Below are positions 33,320 to 44,296 of a stretch of DNA of 64,000 bases, one piece after another (position 1 is the first letter of the stretch; the number at the start of each line of letters is the position of its first letter). The DNA comes from Gigaspora margarita. Taxonomy: Eukaryota > Glomeromycota > Glomeromycetes > Diversisporales > Gigasporaceae. The position numbers and the translations under genes were made by a program. Below the pieces are notes generated by a model. It had not been told where the DNA came from and did no database searches. It saw only the letters and a program-made list of their open reading frames with translations. The DNA lies in assembly GCA_009809945.1 (NCBI GenBank), contig WTPW01000090.1:197212-261211 (forward strand), in the 5' to 3' direction.

Positions 33320-34282
33320 TACCAGAGTTGGCGTCGAAACCCTTTGTGCCAAATCCGAAAGTTTCGGGTTTCGGATTATAGCTTCCGAAGCTTTATCCGA
33401 AACCCGAAACCTCACCCGAAAACCGAAATCTCATCCGAAACTCGAAACTCACCTGAAAAACCAAAACTACCCAAACTTCCATATACCGGTACATTGATTG
33501 CATTGATGTATTATATATCTCTTTCAATTATACATAAATGCACAGATGTATGCTATATATCTCTTCAATATGCATCAATAGCACTGATGTGTGTTATATA
33601 TCTCCTTAAACATACAGCGCTATTTGGGATGGAGTGCATCCAACAATTATATTGCATGTGTGCAGTTCCTTTCATTATTATGATTCACAAGTACAACATG
33701 AAAGGCATAATTCCGAAGATTATATTCTGACAATCAAGGGTTACTTTTGTAAGCATCAGTTTTTTTTACCTACTACGTAAAAATTGGTTACAATAATAAG
33801 TAATATCATAATAAGTAATAATGCGTCCATATCTACTAATGATCGAATTGATAAGTTACCACAGAATTAAATAAATTGTTCGCATCAACAGGCATCAAAA
33901 ACTTATCGATTCGTTCATTGGCAATTTTTTCTATTCTAGAATTTTGAAATCAGTTGTAATGACGGTATGATATTAAAAATAAAGTTGATCAGCTTTGAAA
34001 AGAGGCCGAACGAAACAAGGTAGAGAAAAAAACATTATCAAAACATAATTAAAATTATCTATATAATTTTATAAATTATTCAAAAATAATTTTGCATTTT
34101 GCGTCTTATTTCATTAAAAATTATAATAAAATTTAAAAGTTTCCCTATATTGTTGAGTTTCGGATTATAGTTTCGTTGTTTCGGTTTCGGAGTTTCGATT
34201 TTTTGAAAAATCCGAAACTAGTTTCGATTAGAACCTTCCCGAAACTAGTTTCGGGTAGGTTTCGTTTCGACGCCATCTCTGG
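33320..34282. mobile_element. TTAA-flanked element, 963 bp, with CCAGAG ends
   Basis: TTAA at 33316-33319 and 34283-34286. Left end TACCAGAGTTGGCGTCGAAAC, right end inverse GTTTCGACGCCATCTCTGG. Subterminal arrays of CCGAAACCCGAAACC (left) and GGTTTCGG/GTTTCGGATTATAG (right) form a foldback. The sequence at 41010-41095 has the same two flanks joined at a single TTAA (41050-41053). An open frame of 128 codons (33344-33730) starts in the repeat array and is not supported. Confidence 0.85.
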
Positions 34283-34379
34283 TTAAGACTAATATATTAA
34301 TGAGCAAGTTATGATCAAGAGTGTCATCACAATTTATGCGAAGCGATGACACATCACGTGAGTCAAAAGGGGAGCAGCT

Positions 34380-34826
34380 CAGGGACACGTAAAATTTTCG
34401 ATTGATTTTGAAACAAAAATCTCGATTGATATATGCAAAAATTTCGATATATTTCGATTGATTTGTGCAAAATTTCGATAAATTTCGATTATTTATGCAA
34501 AAATTTCGATAAATTTCGAGTCTTCTACAAGCAATTTTCAATTTATTTTGACCAATAAAGCTAATTTAAACAAGAAATTCAAATCAATTCTATTTAAAAT
34601 ATAAATATTGAGCATTTGAAGAGAATTTTCACTTAAATTTTTCCTGCCTCATTTAAAATGTTGTTATAAAACAGAAAAAACTTGCTTTACGCCAGATGAT
34701 TAGGTTCAAAGAAGTTAGTATAAAAATTTTTTTTATTGTTGAGCTCGTCCAATAATCTTATTTTCATGTGATTTTTTATGATTTTGCCGAAAATTTCGAT
34801 TCTTTCGAAAATTTTACGTGTCCTTG
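34380..34826. mobile_element. hAT-like MITE, 447 bp
   Basis: The ends CAGGGACACGTAAAATTTTC and the inverse GAAAATTTTACGTGTCCTTG match at 19 of 20 positions. Flanks GAGCAGCT (34372-34379) and GAGCAGTC (34827-34834) agree at 6 of 8 bases, so the duplication has decayed. The interior has repeated AAATTTCGATAAATTTCGA words. Open frames at 34245-34541 and 34768-35018 cross its ends and are not genes. Confidence 0.75.
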
Positions 34827-34989
34827 GAGCAGTCACGCCGCACATACATTATCACGAGTGAAGATTACAGGACATCTGCAGAAGCAGGAGTTCGGGCGTG
34901 GGAAAATCAAACAAAAGGGAGTAACGATGATGACAACACATGTTTGGTGCAAAGATTCAGGTATTAGAAAACAGGTATGTATGTAATTT

Positions 34990-36400
34990 ATAAGTAATAA
35001 TGACCTATGACTAACCACTTACTTAATTTAAGCAATTGCTCGAAGGATCGAAAATAGCCGTTTTGTCGGGCTGAGCCGTGTTAGTTTTTCCTTCGTACTT
35101 AAAATGGTTCCATTTACCTAATATTAAATAATTATTACATTTTATTACTTATTACGTATATATATAAACACATGATAACAGTCGAAGGCGAGTGATCAAA
35201 ATTGAAATTAAACGAAAAGTTCTATCAAGAATAAAATTATTGTAAAATTGCTTATTATTACCTATCGCAAGGTAATGTTACGTAATATTAAATAATTTCA
35301 AGGTAATGATTTAATTAAGGGATTTGCAAGTTACAGCACGTAAAAATTATGACACTTTATGAAAAAAGATAGTTTGTTACATTTGTATCTTACAATATAA
35401 TTGGTATTTTTTTATTATATTAAATTTTGTTATTTCATATTCTTATATTATCTAAGCTTTTCCTTTTACGCCAAAGCCTTATTTTGAAAATTTTGAAATG
35501 ACGTTTTAAGACTATCGACAAAATCAAACTTGAAATTTGATTGGTTGGAATTCACGTTATTATCTACATAAACTCAATGCCAAGATTCTTTTGCTATACA
35601 TTTAACATTTAATTATTCTCACCTATCTTTATTGAATATAGATTGAATTGCCATAACCCATTTAAAAATCTAAACTGAATTCACTTTCAAGACACGTTCG
35701 AGCCCAATCATTGCTTAGAAGATTTTTTTTTTACATATTTTAATATAATCTCTTGATAATGGCTAAATGGTGCTTAAATTTCATTTAGACAAGCAAAGAG
35801 GCTAATTATATTTTCTAACTAGATATTATCTTAAGAATTGATTATAAAATATTGATCACAGTTTCGATATCAATTATAATTTTGATTATACTAGGGAACA
35901 GGAACAGTTGAGGTTCGGAGCAATTTTATAGCTTTCTTTAAAAAATTTATAAAATATATCCATATATCGTTTAAAATAACAAGCCTAGCCACCAACACAG
36001 TAATAAAGGTAATTTTAATATTTATTATTTCAATATTCGTTTGAAAAATTTATATACAGTGTTTAAATTTAGTAATGTTTGTTATTTAGTATCATTAATA
36101 GAACTTGCTAACCACCATTTTCCAACAATCTACATTTAGCCAGCACTAAATTATAAGTCAGGCCAAACTAACTTAATTCGGTTAACTTTGTCTGCAAATC
36201 AATTTTTAGCAAAATTGGGTTATATCTTTTCTCTCTTTAGGCACGTACATACATGAAGATATATAGCAATTGCTGAATTATTATAGCATGGAAATAATAA
36301 ATAGAATGCTCCCAATTCAATAATTCCTTTTACTTGATTTAATAATCTAAATACCAATATAAAAATAAGCAATAAAGTTGGTTAGATATAAGTAAATCAA
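34990..36400. other. Intergenic sequence downstream of the kinase pseudogene
   Basis: No frame or repeat could be supported. Further downstream exons of the dead kinase gene might lie at the right end of this stretch but cannot be recognised. Confidence 0.4.
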
Positions 36401-36411
36401 ATATTACTTAC

Positions 36412-36447
36412 CATTGGGAACTTCAAAATCATCGATAGGTTGACTTG
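36412..36447 (-). other. Candidate terminal exon of the kinase pseudogene
   Basis: On the minus strand TTTTAG precedes CAAGTCAACCTATCGATGAT and GTAAGTAAT follows, giving 36 bases bounded by acceptor and donor signals (SQPIDDFEVPN in one frame). The upstream exon would end at about 36590 before GTAATAAC. Short exons after the catalytic domain would fit, but this is inference. Confidence 0.35.
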
Positions 36448-37375
36448 CTAAAATATATACATATAAATTTACCAAAATTACAGTTTGAATTCAATTTTAG
36501 AATATAGATATCATTACCTGCATTTACTATAATGACAGATTCAGAAATTATTACAATAATACATTACTAACATAAGTGTTATTACCTGGTTTAGGGAGTT
36601 TTGAAAGATTCAAAAATCTACTTGTATAAATAACTCGTGGGCATGTCTTATATTCGAATTGTGTCGATTTAACTTGATCATATGATAAGAAATTTTTGTC
36701 AATGTCTTTAATATTTTTAACTTGCTTAAATAATTCAGTTTTTTCATCTTTCAAATCATTAAAAAATTGATTCAGCCCATTAGCTAATTCTTCAGCCGTT
36801 GGTCGGTTTTGAGGATCTGCGTCTAAGCATTTATTCATCATATCCAAAAGTAATTGAGGAACTTCACATCTAATTTTAGGTCTGTAACCTAGACAAATAC
36901 GTGTTGCTAGATCGTTGTCATGTGGAATGTCATGATATGAAGGATATCCAGTAAAAACTTCTGACATAATTATTCTGAAAGAATAAATATCTGATTTTTG
37001 AGTGTATTCCTTTCCATGTGCATATAATACCTCTGAAGAAATATAGGGAAGCACACCAAAAAGTGCTTTAGAACTCAAGTCTTGTGACACTGGCCAAAAC
37101 CAATAATATAAGAACTAAACATATTTTGATTAACTATATTTCCAGAATGAAAATATTTATACACTATGTTACTTTGTGAATTGTATTAAGCCCATCAGAC
37201 TGTGAAATATAAGTTAGCTACTTTATAAGCACAATCTAATTTACCATATTTACAATCTAACAATTTTCTGAGACTTCCCTGCTTTACGTACTCCATAACC
37301 ATCATGTAGTTACCATCTTTTGGGTTCTTGGTTATTCTATAAATCGCAATGCCCCATGGTTATGTTGATTTTAAA
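36412..37375 (-). pseudogene. Protein kinase (TKL-like) pseudogene, catalytic region
   Basis: On the minus strand the order of motifs is that of a kinase domain. It starts with YRITKNPKDGNYMMVMEYV then QGSLRKLL (about 37340-37250), where the hinge lies. Next come SDGLNTIHKV (about 37200, in another frame) and the catalytic loop VYKYFHSGNI (about 37160). The activation-loop motif SYIIGFGQ (about 37105) follows. Last is a 179-codon frame (37090-36551) with GVLPYISSEVLYAHGKEYTQKSD, the MSEVFTG helix and CLDADPQNRPTAEEL. The usual HRD/HKD Asp is Tyr and the DFG Asp is Gly, so catalysis is lost. At least three frameshifts or stops (about 37350, 37200-37165 and 37085) break the frame. A likely spliced tail exon lies at 36412-36447. 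A hAT-like insertion borders it upstream at 37376. Confidence 0.85.
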
Positions 37376-37383
37376 CCTAAAAC

Positions 37384-38704
37384 TAGGCTTCCGCATGGGC
37401 CTGGGCTACCCACAGATACCCATGGGTAGTACCACAAGGGCTGGGCCAGAGTATTGATTTTTGAGCCCCAGGTACGAAGCCATTACACAGATGGGTAAGG
37501 CTGGGGTAATATCGCTACCCTGCCCTTTTGGCTCACGGGTACCCGTTAAAACATTCATGTGCTTAACATCCAATCATAATCTGGCGTATGGTGAATATAT
37601 ATATATATATATATTTCTTTTGTTTTAAAAAATTTAACCCAATAATTACTAATAATGATAACCAATGCATAATGTACTAAATTGCTGTCGTCCAACACAC
37701 TGAATCGTCAACACTCAACTTTTGAGATTACCAACACACTAAAGTACCAAAAACTAAGTACTAAAAACTAAGTACCAAGCATTAAAATACCAATGTACTA
37801 AAGTACCACTGCACTAAAGTACTATGCACTAAAGTACCAAAACACTAAAATATTAAAGTACTAACACATAAAGTGCCAACCTAGTAAGTATATACAGTTA
37901 AGTTGCCAAAAAACTAATAGTATATTAGAGTTAATTTACTGAAAGTAAAAAATTTACTAATGTAAACATCTATCAAACATCAAGATGAACAATCCTGCTT
38001 CTTCCAATATGAGTAACCCTACAGATAGTTACAAAAAACTGTTTAATATGAATAACTCATGGATGACTACAGCGAACCTGTTAACATAGATAACCCTTTA
38101 AAAAACAAACAAGCAAAATCTGAAGATTTTTATGTCTTGATAAAATTTATTTGCAATAAAGTCATTTATAAGAACACTACTACTACAACTATTGATTTCG
38201 ATAGTGATTTTAATTTTAAGGCAATAGATATATTGAGGGGTTTCAAAATTACCAAATAAGTTGTGTATTTCGAAATAAGTAGGATTTGTTAAATAGCATT
38301 TTTACTATGTTGAATTATAAATCGGAAAAATAAAATAAGATTCTATGGTTTAATTTTGAAACTCCTAATTAGTAAAATTTTAAGAATTCTATTTAGATCT
38401 TTATAATAATCTGATTTGTACTAAAAGAATATAAAGAGAATCGCATTTCTTATAAAATATTGAATAAAACTACACTTACTAAATTACATAGAAAATCGAT
38501 AGTTACATTTTTGGGCAATAATAATTGAGACCTGTGGGCAGTCCAAAGAGTACCCGTAGCCTAATGGACCGGGCATGGGCATTGAAAACTGTGCCCTAGG
38601 GTAAGGGTAGGACTTAGACAAATGGGCCCGTGTAAAAAGGGTAGGGTTAGGGTACTACTAGTACCTGGCCATGACCGGCCCTGCCCGGCCCATGCGGAAG
38701 CCTA
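37384..38704. mobile_element. hAT-like element, 1321 bp, perfect 8-bp duplication
   Basis: CCTAAAAC flanks both sides (37376-37383 and 38705-38712). The 18-bp ends TAGGCTTCCGCATGGGCC are perfect inverted repeats. Subterminal GC-rich arms (GGGTACCCGT, GGGCATGGGC, GGGTAGGGTTAGGG words) form a foldback. The AT-rich middle has strings of AAAGTACCAA (37745-37880) and a 66-codon open frame (38059-38259), MDDYSEPVNIDNPLKNK..., with no recognisable transposase motif. Confidence 0.9.
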
Positions 38705-38792
38705 CCTAAAACATTGATTAGAATCAATAAGATTACTACATTTTAATAATAATCAATTATAATAGCACTTTCGATATGGCGAATATCACACC

Positions 38793-40234
38793 CAGTGTTG
38801 GAAATCTTATGTTCTCATGTTCTCATGAGAACATCACTTTTAATTTGAGAACATTTACAAAATTTAAGATGTTCTCTTTTAAATTTTTTTTGAGAACATT
38901 AAGTTTGAAAAATATGTTCTCTATGTAAATATATAAAGTAATAAAAAATTATTTTATTAATATAGTAGTTTAAATAATAAGACAGTTTAGTGTTTTTGAA
39001 TTACAGTAAGATTTTGGATAATATAATTTATTGGTTTATCCATTACCAGTTTTGGTGTAATATAATTGCATAGCTGCATTATTCTATAGTACTGGATAGC
39101 AAAATGTATCCACTTTTATCAATAAAACTTTAAATCATTATAACTTTTTTAAAACAAGTTAAATCAAAAAACCCTTTGTCAAATTGATAGATTTTTTTGC
39201 TTAAACTACATTTCTGTCAAAGGATTTTATTACATTTTGTTTAAAGAAGTTATTAAAGTTAAAGTTTGTAATTATTTTAAAAATTGGCATTTAATATAAA
39301 AAAAATGAAAAAAATATATATTTAATTGACCAATTAGAATCAATTGCATCAAAATTAGCCAATCTGAATTGATTATTTAAGTATCAAAAATTTGTGTTCT
39401 ATATAAATAGAGTGGATGTCTTATGCTGTCCAGTACTGTACAAGCTTTGGTATACTGGTACATATAATATTATTATATTGAATACCAATTAAATCAATAT
39501 TTAATATAAGTTTTCAGAGAGCTAAACTCACTATGATGATAACATAAATTTTTTGCAAGAAAATTACTTAGCAAATCTTTAGTTATTATAATTTTAAACT
39601 TTAGTAATATATTTTAAAATTTATGTTAAAAATATTTTGAATTTATAAATTCACTAAATTCACTATAGTGAAGAAGAATAATATATTCTTTATTATATTT
39701 AATTATTTATTTAAATTTTTAAGAAACATTAAAGGCTTATCTAAAAACTAAATATACAAGCTGGATTAAACCAATAACATCTATGACATTATATAAAAAC
39801 CTAAAATATTAAATTGCTTTTTTTTAAAAAAAATAAATATATATAAATGATAGTTTTATTTTTTAAAATAATTTAGCTTTGTTTATAAATTTTAGTTAAA
39901 TAAATTATATTCTTTATTATTTTACCATTAATAATTTTTTAAATATATTAATTAAAAATAAAAATTAAAAAATAAATAAAAGAAGTTTAAAGTATAAGTT
40001 AAGAGAGAGAATAAGAGAAAGAAATAATTGCAAAAAGAGAAAGTGAGTGTGAAAACGAGAGAGAGAGAGAGAAAAAGGGAGAGAGAAAGAGGAAAAGAGA
40101 AAGAGAGAGAGAAGAAGAGGGAGAGAGAGAACAATTTTTTTTTATTTGAGAGCATAAAAAAATTTTCGAGAACATTAAATTAAATAAATATGTTCTCACG
40201 AGAACATTAATTTCAAAACAGATTTCTAACACTG
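38793..40234. mobile_element. hAT-like element, 1442 bp, perfect 8-bp duplication
   Basis: ATCACACC flanks both sides (38785-38792 and 40235-40242). Inverted ends CAGTGTTGGAAATCT and AGATTTCTAACACTG differ at one position. Next to each end is TGTTCTCATGAGAACAT-type palindromic sequence. It has no transposase. A purine-rich tract lies inside near the right end. Part of the interior (39120-39310) matches the 7-kb intergenic region. Confidence 0.9.
39997..40131 (+). repeat. GA-rich purine tract
   Basis: About 135 bases almost entirely of GAGAGA/GAAAGA words inside the hAT-like element. The Leu/Ser-rich open frames on the opposite strand are an artefact of this tract. Confidence 0.9.
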
Positions 40235-40242
40235 ATCACACC

Positions 40243-40665
40243 ACAATGATAAATTTTGGAGTTGTGAAAATAGCTCATTTCGTCCTAATTAGTAAAAGAT
40301 CTCTCGCGTAATTTCACTTAAATAAGGAAATAGTTCTAATTTGTGCAAAGTGACGCCACTCTTAATAATTACTTTAAGTAATAAATTGGTTATGTGTTGT
40401 ATCAATGAGACACTAGGTTTCGAACAAAGCTGAAAATTAATATTTTTCAACTTTATTTTCTAAACTGGATAAATTGAGAACCTTTAGAAATCTTGCATAA
40501 TTAATGAAATTTTGCATTTATTCCATGTTTTCCTAAGATGAATTATTTGTCCTCGTAAAGAGATGAAAAATATTTAGAAATGAATAATGGCTCTTGATCA
40601 AATGAAAATGGATCTTGTCAAAGAACAGGGATTGACATTTTGCACCAATGTCGGCTCACAAGTGC
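40243..40665. other. Sequence upstream of the kinase pseudogene
   Basis: Unique-looking AT-rich sequence. On the minus strand the 90 bases next to the insertion site (40330-40243), joined to 38784-38713, could hold the kinase N-lobe, but no glycine-rich loop is clear in one frame. Otherwise nothing is supported. Confidence 0.3.
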
Positions 40666-40669
40666 GCAC

Positions 40670-40885
40670 GAATACAAGGAATTTAGTTCATTATTCAAAA
40701 TATTGGGTGTCATGATGTCAAGTTTTATACTAAATTTTTTTTTACAGAAATTATTATAAAAATGATATTAATTCCAATACAAACTAACTCAATATTAATG
40801 TTTTGTTATCACAATATTGATAAGTTTTGTACTAATTTTTTACAATAATTTATGATAAAAATCACAACTGTTAATAGTATTCCTA
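40670..40885. repeat. Dispersed repeat, copy 2
   Basis: GTGTCATGATGTCAAGT, ACTAAATTTTTTTTTACAG and TCACAACTGTTAATAG match 23305-23440 in the same order. It is possibly the 3' part of a SINE. Confidence 0.5.
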
Positions 40886-41000
40886 TAAACCCAAACTGAA
40901 CTGAACCTATTCTAAAAAAATAGGTTGAGTTCAAGTTTGATATCGAATTTTAGAGCATGTTCAGCTCAATTCAGGTCAGTTCGAAAGTTCACGACCTTTG
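40875..41000. mobile_element. Partial relative of the 7746 hAT-like element
   Basis: TAGTATTCCTATAAACC resembles the right end of 7746-8368 read inversely (TAGTGTTCCTATGAACC), followed by AACTGAACTGAACC and TTCAGCTCAATTCAGG arrays. The other end is not recognisable. Confidence 0.5.
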
Positions 41001-41009
41001 TTATTATTC

Positions 41010-41095
41010 TTTAATCTTTTGATTGGTTGTATAAACCGTGATCAAAATATTAAGACTAATATGATGAGCAAGTTATGATCAAGAATGTCATCACA
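41010..41095. other. Empty site for the TTAA element
   Basis: TTTTGATTGGTTGTATAAAC, a single TTAA at 41050-41053, then GACTAATATGATGAGCAAG match the two flanks of 33320-34282 joined without insert. Confidence 0.8.
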
Positions 41096-41679
41096 ATTCA
41101 AATTCATTAAAACAACTGTTTAATCACGATAGTACATCGATTTAACAAACTTTTTTACGGTAAATCATGGTAAAATTAATAAATCAACCTTTTACAGTAA
41201 AAATCAATTCACAATATTCGTATTATGTACATAAGCGAAGCCATTTCGCTCTGAAATAAAGACAACTCAGAGTTCAATGTTTCCAATTACGTGTTGCTAT
41301 CTAATAGTTCCCGATAGATAGTGAGAATTAATATCATAAAATAATATATAAGTAGTTATTTGGCAGTCTGGTCATAGCAATAAGACGGATAGTTAGTTCT
41401 ATTGTTAAACAGATAGTCCTAACAACTCGAAGCCTTTCCACACTGCGGTCGAAGCCTTCCATTATTAGGACATAGATTAGATAGTTTTTAGTATAACATT
41501 TCATTATGTTGATTTTTAACTATTGTTAAGTTTCCAATTCATATCAGTTCCGGAGCGTTGCCCCATTTGCGACGTAAGTACATATTACCTTATCTGGAAT
41601 TCTTGGCGCATTGTTTTTATACAAAGGGGTTGAGAATTCCGATGTACTACCAGTTTTGCATTATCTTTATAAAGGTTAA

Positions 41680-41735
41680 AGTTCTATAAATTTCCTGCAT
41701 TGTACTTACGTAAGTACACGCTAAAATTTTTCAAT
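41680..41735 (+). promoter_or_regulatory. Conserved upstream region of F-box copy 2
   Basis: TATAAAT (41685-41691) lies 51 bp before the ATG, then GTACTTACGTAAGTAC, a palindrome where the paralogs have GTACGTAC repeats. Confidence 0.45.
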
Positions 41736-43001
41736 ATGATAGCACTACCGAATGAATGCCACTATGCAATATTTAACAACCTACAAAATAATTATAAAAG
41801 CTTATTTTCATGTGCACTTGTAAACCGTCAATGGTGTAGAATTATTATACCAATATTGTGGAACGAACCGGGACGTCATTTTGAAAATCCAAGACTTATA
41901 AGAATACTTCTTTTAACTTTAAATGCTGAAGAGCAGACTTTATTAATTCCTTTTAAAATAATTCCTCCAAGTCATCCCAAGCCAATGTTTGAATATACAA
42001 GTTATATCACATCTATTAAAACTTATTTGTATAGCGGGGTTAGAAATTGGCTTCAATATGAAAGATATAAAACAGAATATAAAGAGCTTGGCAATGCCAT
42101 TAAATGTTCTTTGCTTGCAATGCTTTTTCGAACTAGCAAGAATCTTAAACATTTAAGTCTTTATGAAATTATTTGCAATCCAATAATATTTGAAAATCTT
42201 TATAAGAATACTACTATTATATCTATGGATTTATATATTGTTGGTGGTTTTAAATCTGAGGCGATGGATAAATTAGCAAAATTTCTTGATCAGAATTCTA
42301 CCTTAACTTCTTTGAAACTTGTTTCTACTCAACATAATTATGAAGGTGTGAAAATACTATTAAAGACTCTTAGTAAAAACACTGTCCTAAGTTCTTTAAA
42401 TCTCAATTATAATAAGATTGGTGCTGAAGGGGGAAAGGCATTAGCTGAGTTTCTTTGCAGGAACACAACGCTGATTTCTTTGAGTCTTATTAGTAATTAT
42501 CTTGGATCAGTAGGAGGAAAAGCATTAGCAGATGCACTTTGCAAGAACACCACGCTGACTTCTTTGAATCTTGAATCTAATAATCTTGGGTCAGAAGGAG
42601 GAAAGGCATTAGCTGATGCACTTTACAAGAACACCGCGCTGACTTCTTTGAATCTTGGATCTAATAATCTTGGATCAGAAGGAGGAAAGGCATTAGCTGA
42701 TGCACTTTACAAGAATTCTACGCTGACTTCTTTGTATCTTGGTCGGAATAATGGATCTGAAGGAGGAAAAGCATTAGCATATGCACTTTGTGAGAACACT
42801 TCGCTGAAAGATTTAGACCTTTATTATAATAATATTGGATCAGGAGGAAGAGCATTAGCAGATGCACTTTGTAAAAACACCACGTTGACTTTGCTGAATC
42901 TTAGTAATAATAATCTTGGATTAGAAGGAGAAAAAGCGTTAGCCGATGCACTTCGCAATAACATCACATTGACCATTCGGAATTTTGGTACGTACGAATA
43001 A
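41736..43001 (+). CDS. F-box/LRR (RNI-like) protein, 421 aa, copy 2 (short)
   Basis: Same architecture as its paralogs: an F-box in residues 1-45 (LPNECHYAIFNNLQNNYKSL), a conserved linker, then leucine-rich repeats. It has seven full repeats before the terminal LTIRNFGTYE, against eleven in the other two genes. The length difference is 112 residues, exactly four 28-residue units. One repeat lacks a residue (GRNNGSEGG instead of GRNNLGSEGG). An upstream in-frame ATG at 41700 would add 12 residues, but the equivalent frame is closed in the copy upstream of 49090 and the MIALPNEC start is conserved, so 41736 is preferred. It is probably an SCF adaptor; its substrate is unknown. Confidence 0.9.
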   Translation: MIALPNECHYAIFNNLQNNYKSLFSCALVNRQWCRIIIPILWNEPGRHFENPRLIRILLLTLNAEEQTLLIPFKIIPPSHPKPMFEYTSYITSIKTYLYSGVRNWLQYERYKTEYKELGNAIKCSLLAMLFRTSKNLKHLSLYEIICNPIIFENLYKNTTIISMDLYIVGGFKSEAMDKLAKFLDQNSTLTSLKLVSTQHNYEGVKILLKTLSKNTVLSSLNLNYNKIGAEGGKALAEFLCRNTTLISLSLISNYLGSVGGKALADALCKNTTLTSLNLESNNLGSEGGKALADALYKNTALTSLNLGSNNLGSEGGKALADALYKNSTLTSLYLGRNNGSEGGKALAYALCENTSLKDLDLYYNNIGSGGRALADALCKNTTLTLLNLSNNNLGLEGEKALADALRNNITLTIRNFGTYE

Positions 43002-43539
43002 TTTTGATCAAAAAGATAAAGGCATTGGCAATATCTATTAAATTTTACATTCCAATAAATATAATAAATACAACAAATAATTCAGCATAAAAATTAGATT
43101 TAAAACAGTAAACTCTAATAGACAATACCAACAAGCAAATATTAAAAAAAAATCCAAACCTTTAAAGTTCATGTAAATGTATCCTTTATGTGATACGATT
43201 GGCTAGCCGTGCAAGTATGTGCATAAACTCATGTTACTCATGACTTTAACGTATGTACGTATGTACGTACTTAAACGCAGAATGCCTACACGGGATGCGA
43301 TAATAGAACTACTAGTAAACTAGATAATAGCATAACTTAGAATTGCAAAATCTAGGCATAATTATTATCACAATAATATTAGTTGCATACATTACTTTAA
43401 TAGAATAATTGTAGGATTTTATGTCAAATATTTGAATCGGTATTTTCATATTAATCAAAAACAACATTTTAAACAAAATATTTGAAAATTACAAAATGGT
43501 AATATTAATATTATTATACTATACCTGATATATCATTAA

Positions 43540-43995
43540 AACTTATACTTGAACCACTGCATTCACCAATATTAACAATAAGACCATTTTGTAATAATGC
43601 AGCAGTATAGCAACATAAGTGAGGACAAATCGAGACTGAGTTTATGTTGACCAAGTCATAGTAGTGATATTAAGTATACTCATATCATTATGAAAAAAGA
43701 ATTGTCTCCACCAAAAAATAAAAATTTCCCATTAGTGATTAGTAGGTTTTGTGTATCACAAGTTGCAAAGCTAGAATTAAAATTATTAATAATTGATGTT
43801 GTCCATTGTAAAGTCTTAGAATTACAGTAAAATTTGTACACTGATGATTTATATGCATAATAATTTGAAGTTGCTAGATTAGTTCTCCTCCAACTAAAAG
43901 ACCTGTAGAATTATCAATAGGGCTAAAGCATGAACTACCAAAGTTATATTCTACTGGTTGCAACATCACTGTGTCATTGAGGTGTAGAAATATTA
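43540..43995 (-). pseudogene. Kelch-type fragment, broken (copy 2 segment)
   Basis: On the minus strand, pieces of the same kelch-type protein as at 47000-47960 (TTMTWST-like sequence near 43650, and N-terminal kelch sequence around 43900 matching CCTGTAGAATTATCAATAGGGC) are present with lost frame. The fragment ends where a MITE begins at about 44010. Confidence 0.55.
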
Positions 43996-44009
43996 AACGA
44001 GCTTGATAA

Positions 44010-44263
44010 GGCTGTTCGAAATTACAATTTCGTTTAACGTTCTCCCCCCACCAGCTCTAAGAGCTCCCCCTAGAATTAAACAGGCCAATCAGAACGCTCA
44101 TCTCGTTTTAGGATTCCAATAAGTCACATGCTTATAAGTCAACCAATAATAATGTGTTTATTTTTTGCAATTTTAATATGTTTGTTTAATTTGACCCCCC
44201 TCCCCCCACCACGCTTAAGCTTCTTAAGGGAACGTTAAACGAAATTATAAATTCAAATGGCCT
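44010..44263. mobile_element. MITE with AATTTCGTTTAACG arms
   Basis: CAATTTCGTTTAACGTTC (about 44025) pairs with GAACGTTAAACGAAATT (about 44229); outer sequence AGGCTGTTCGAAATTA and the inverse AATTCAAATGGCCT also pair. C-runs (CTCCCCCCACCA) flank both inner arms. It is inserted in the kelch fragment; the related sequences at 48040 and 51935 lack it. Confidence 0.65.
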
Positions 44264-44296
44264 AAATCAAAATATCAAGCTTCATAAATTTCATTA

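Larger units (their letters stand above)
41215..44000 (+). repeat. Segmental duplication copy 2, carrying an F-box/LRR gene
   Basis: Colinear with 48290-51930 and, inverted, with 14990-18720. It includes the same upstream leader, TATA region, gene, downstream sequence (ATGTATCCTTTATGTGATACG, about 43175) and kelch fragment. It lacks the insertions seen at 15929-16141 and 51262-51490. Confidence 0.85.

Noticed and set aside
33344..33730. Open frame of 128 codons
   Set aside because: It begins in the CCGAAACC array of a TTAA-flanked element and changes character midway; no recognisable domain.
38059..38259. A gene inside the 1321-bp hAT-like element
   Set aside because: A 66-codon frame with no transposase motif; too short and unsupported.
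39952..40232. Leu/Ser-rich open frames
   Set aside because: They are produced by the GA-rich purine tract read on the other strand.
41700..41735. A 12-residue N-terminal extension of F-box copy 2
   Set aside because: The equivalent upstream ATG of copy 3 is closed by a stop, and the MIALPNEC start is conserved in all three genes.
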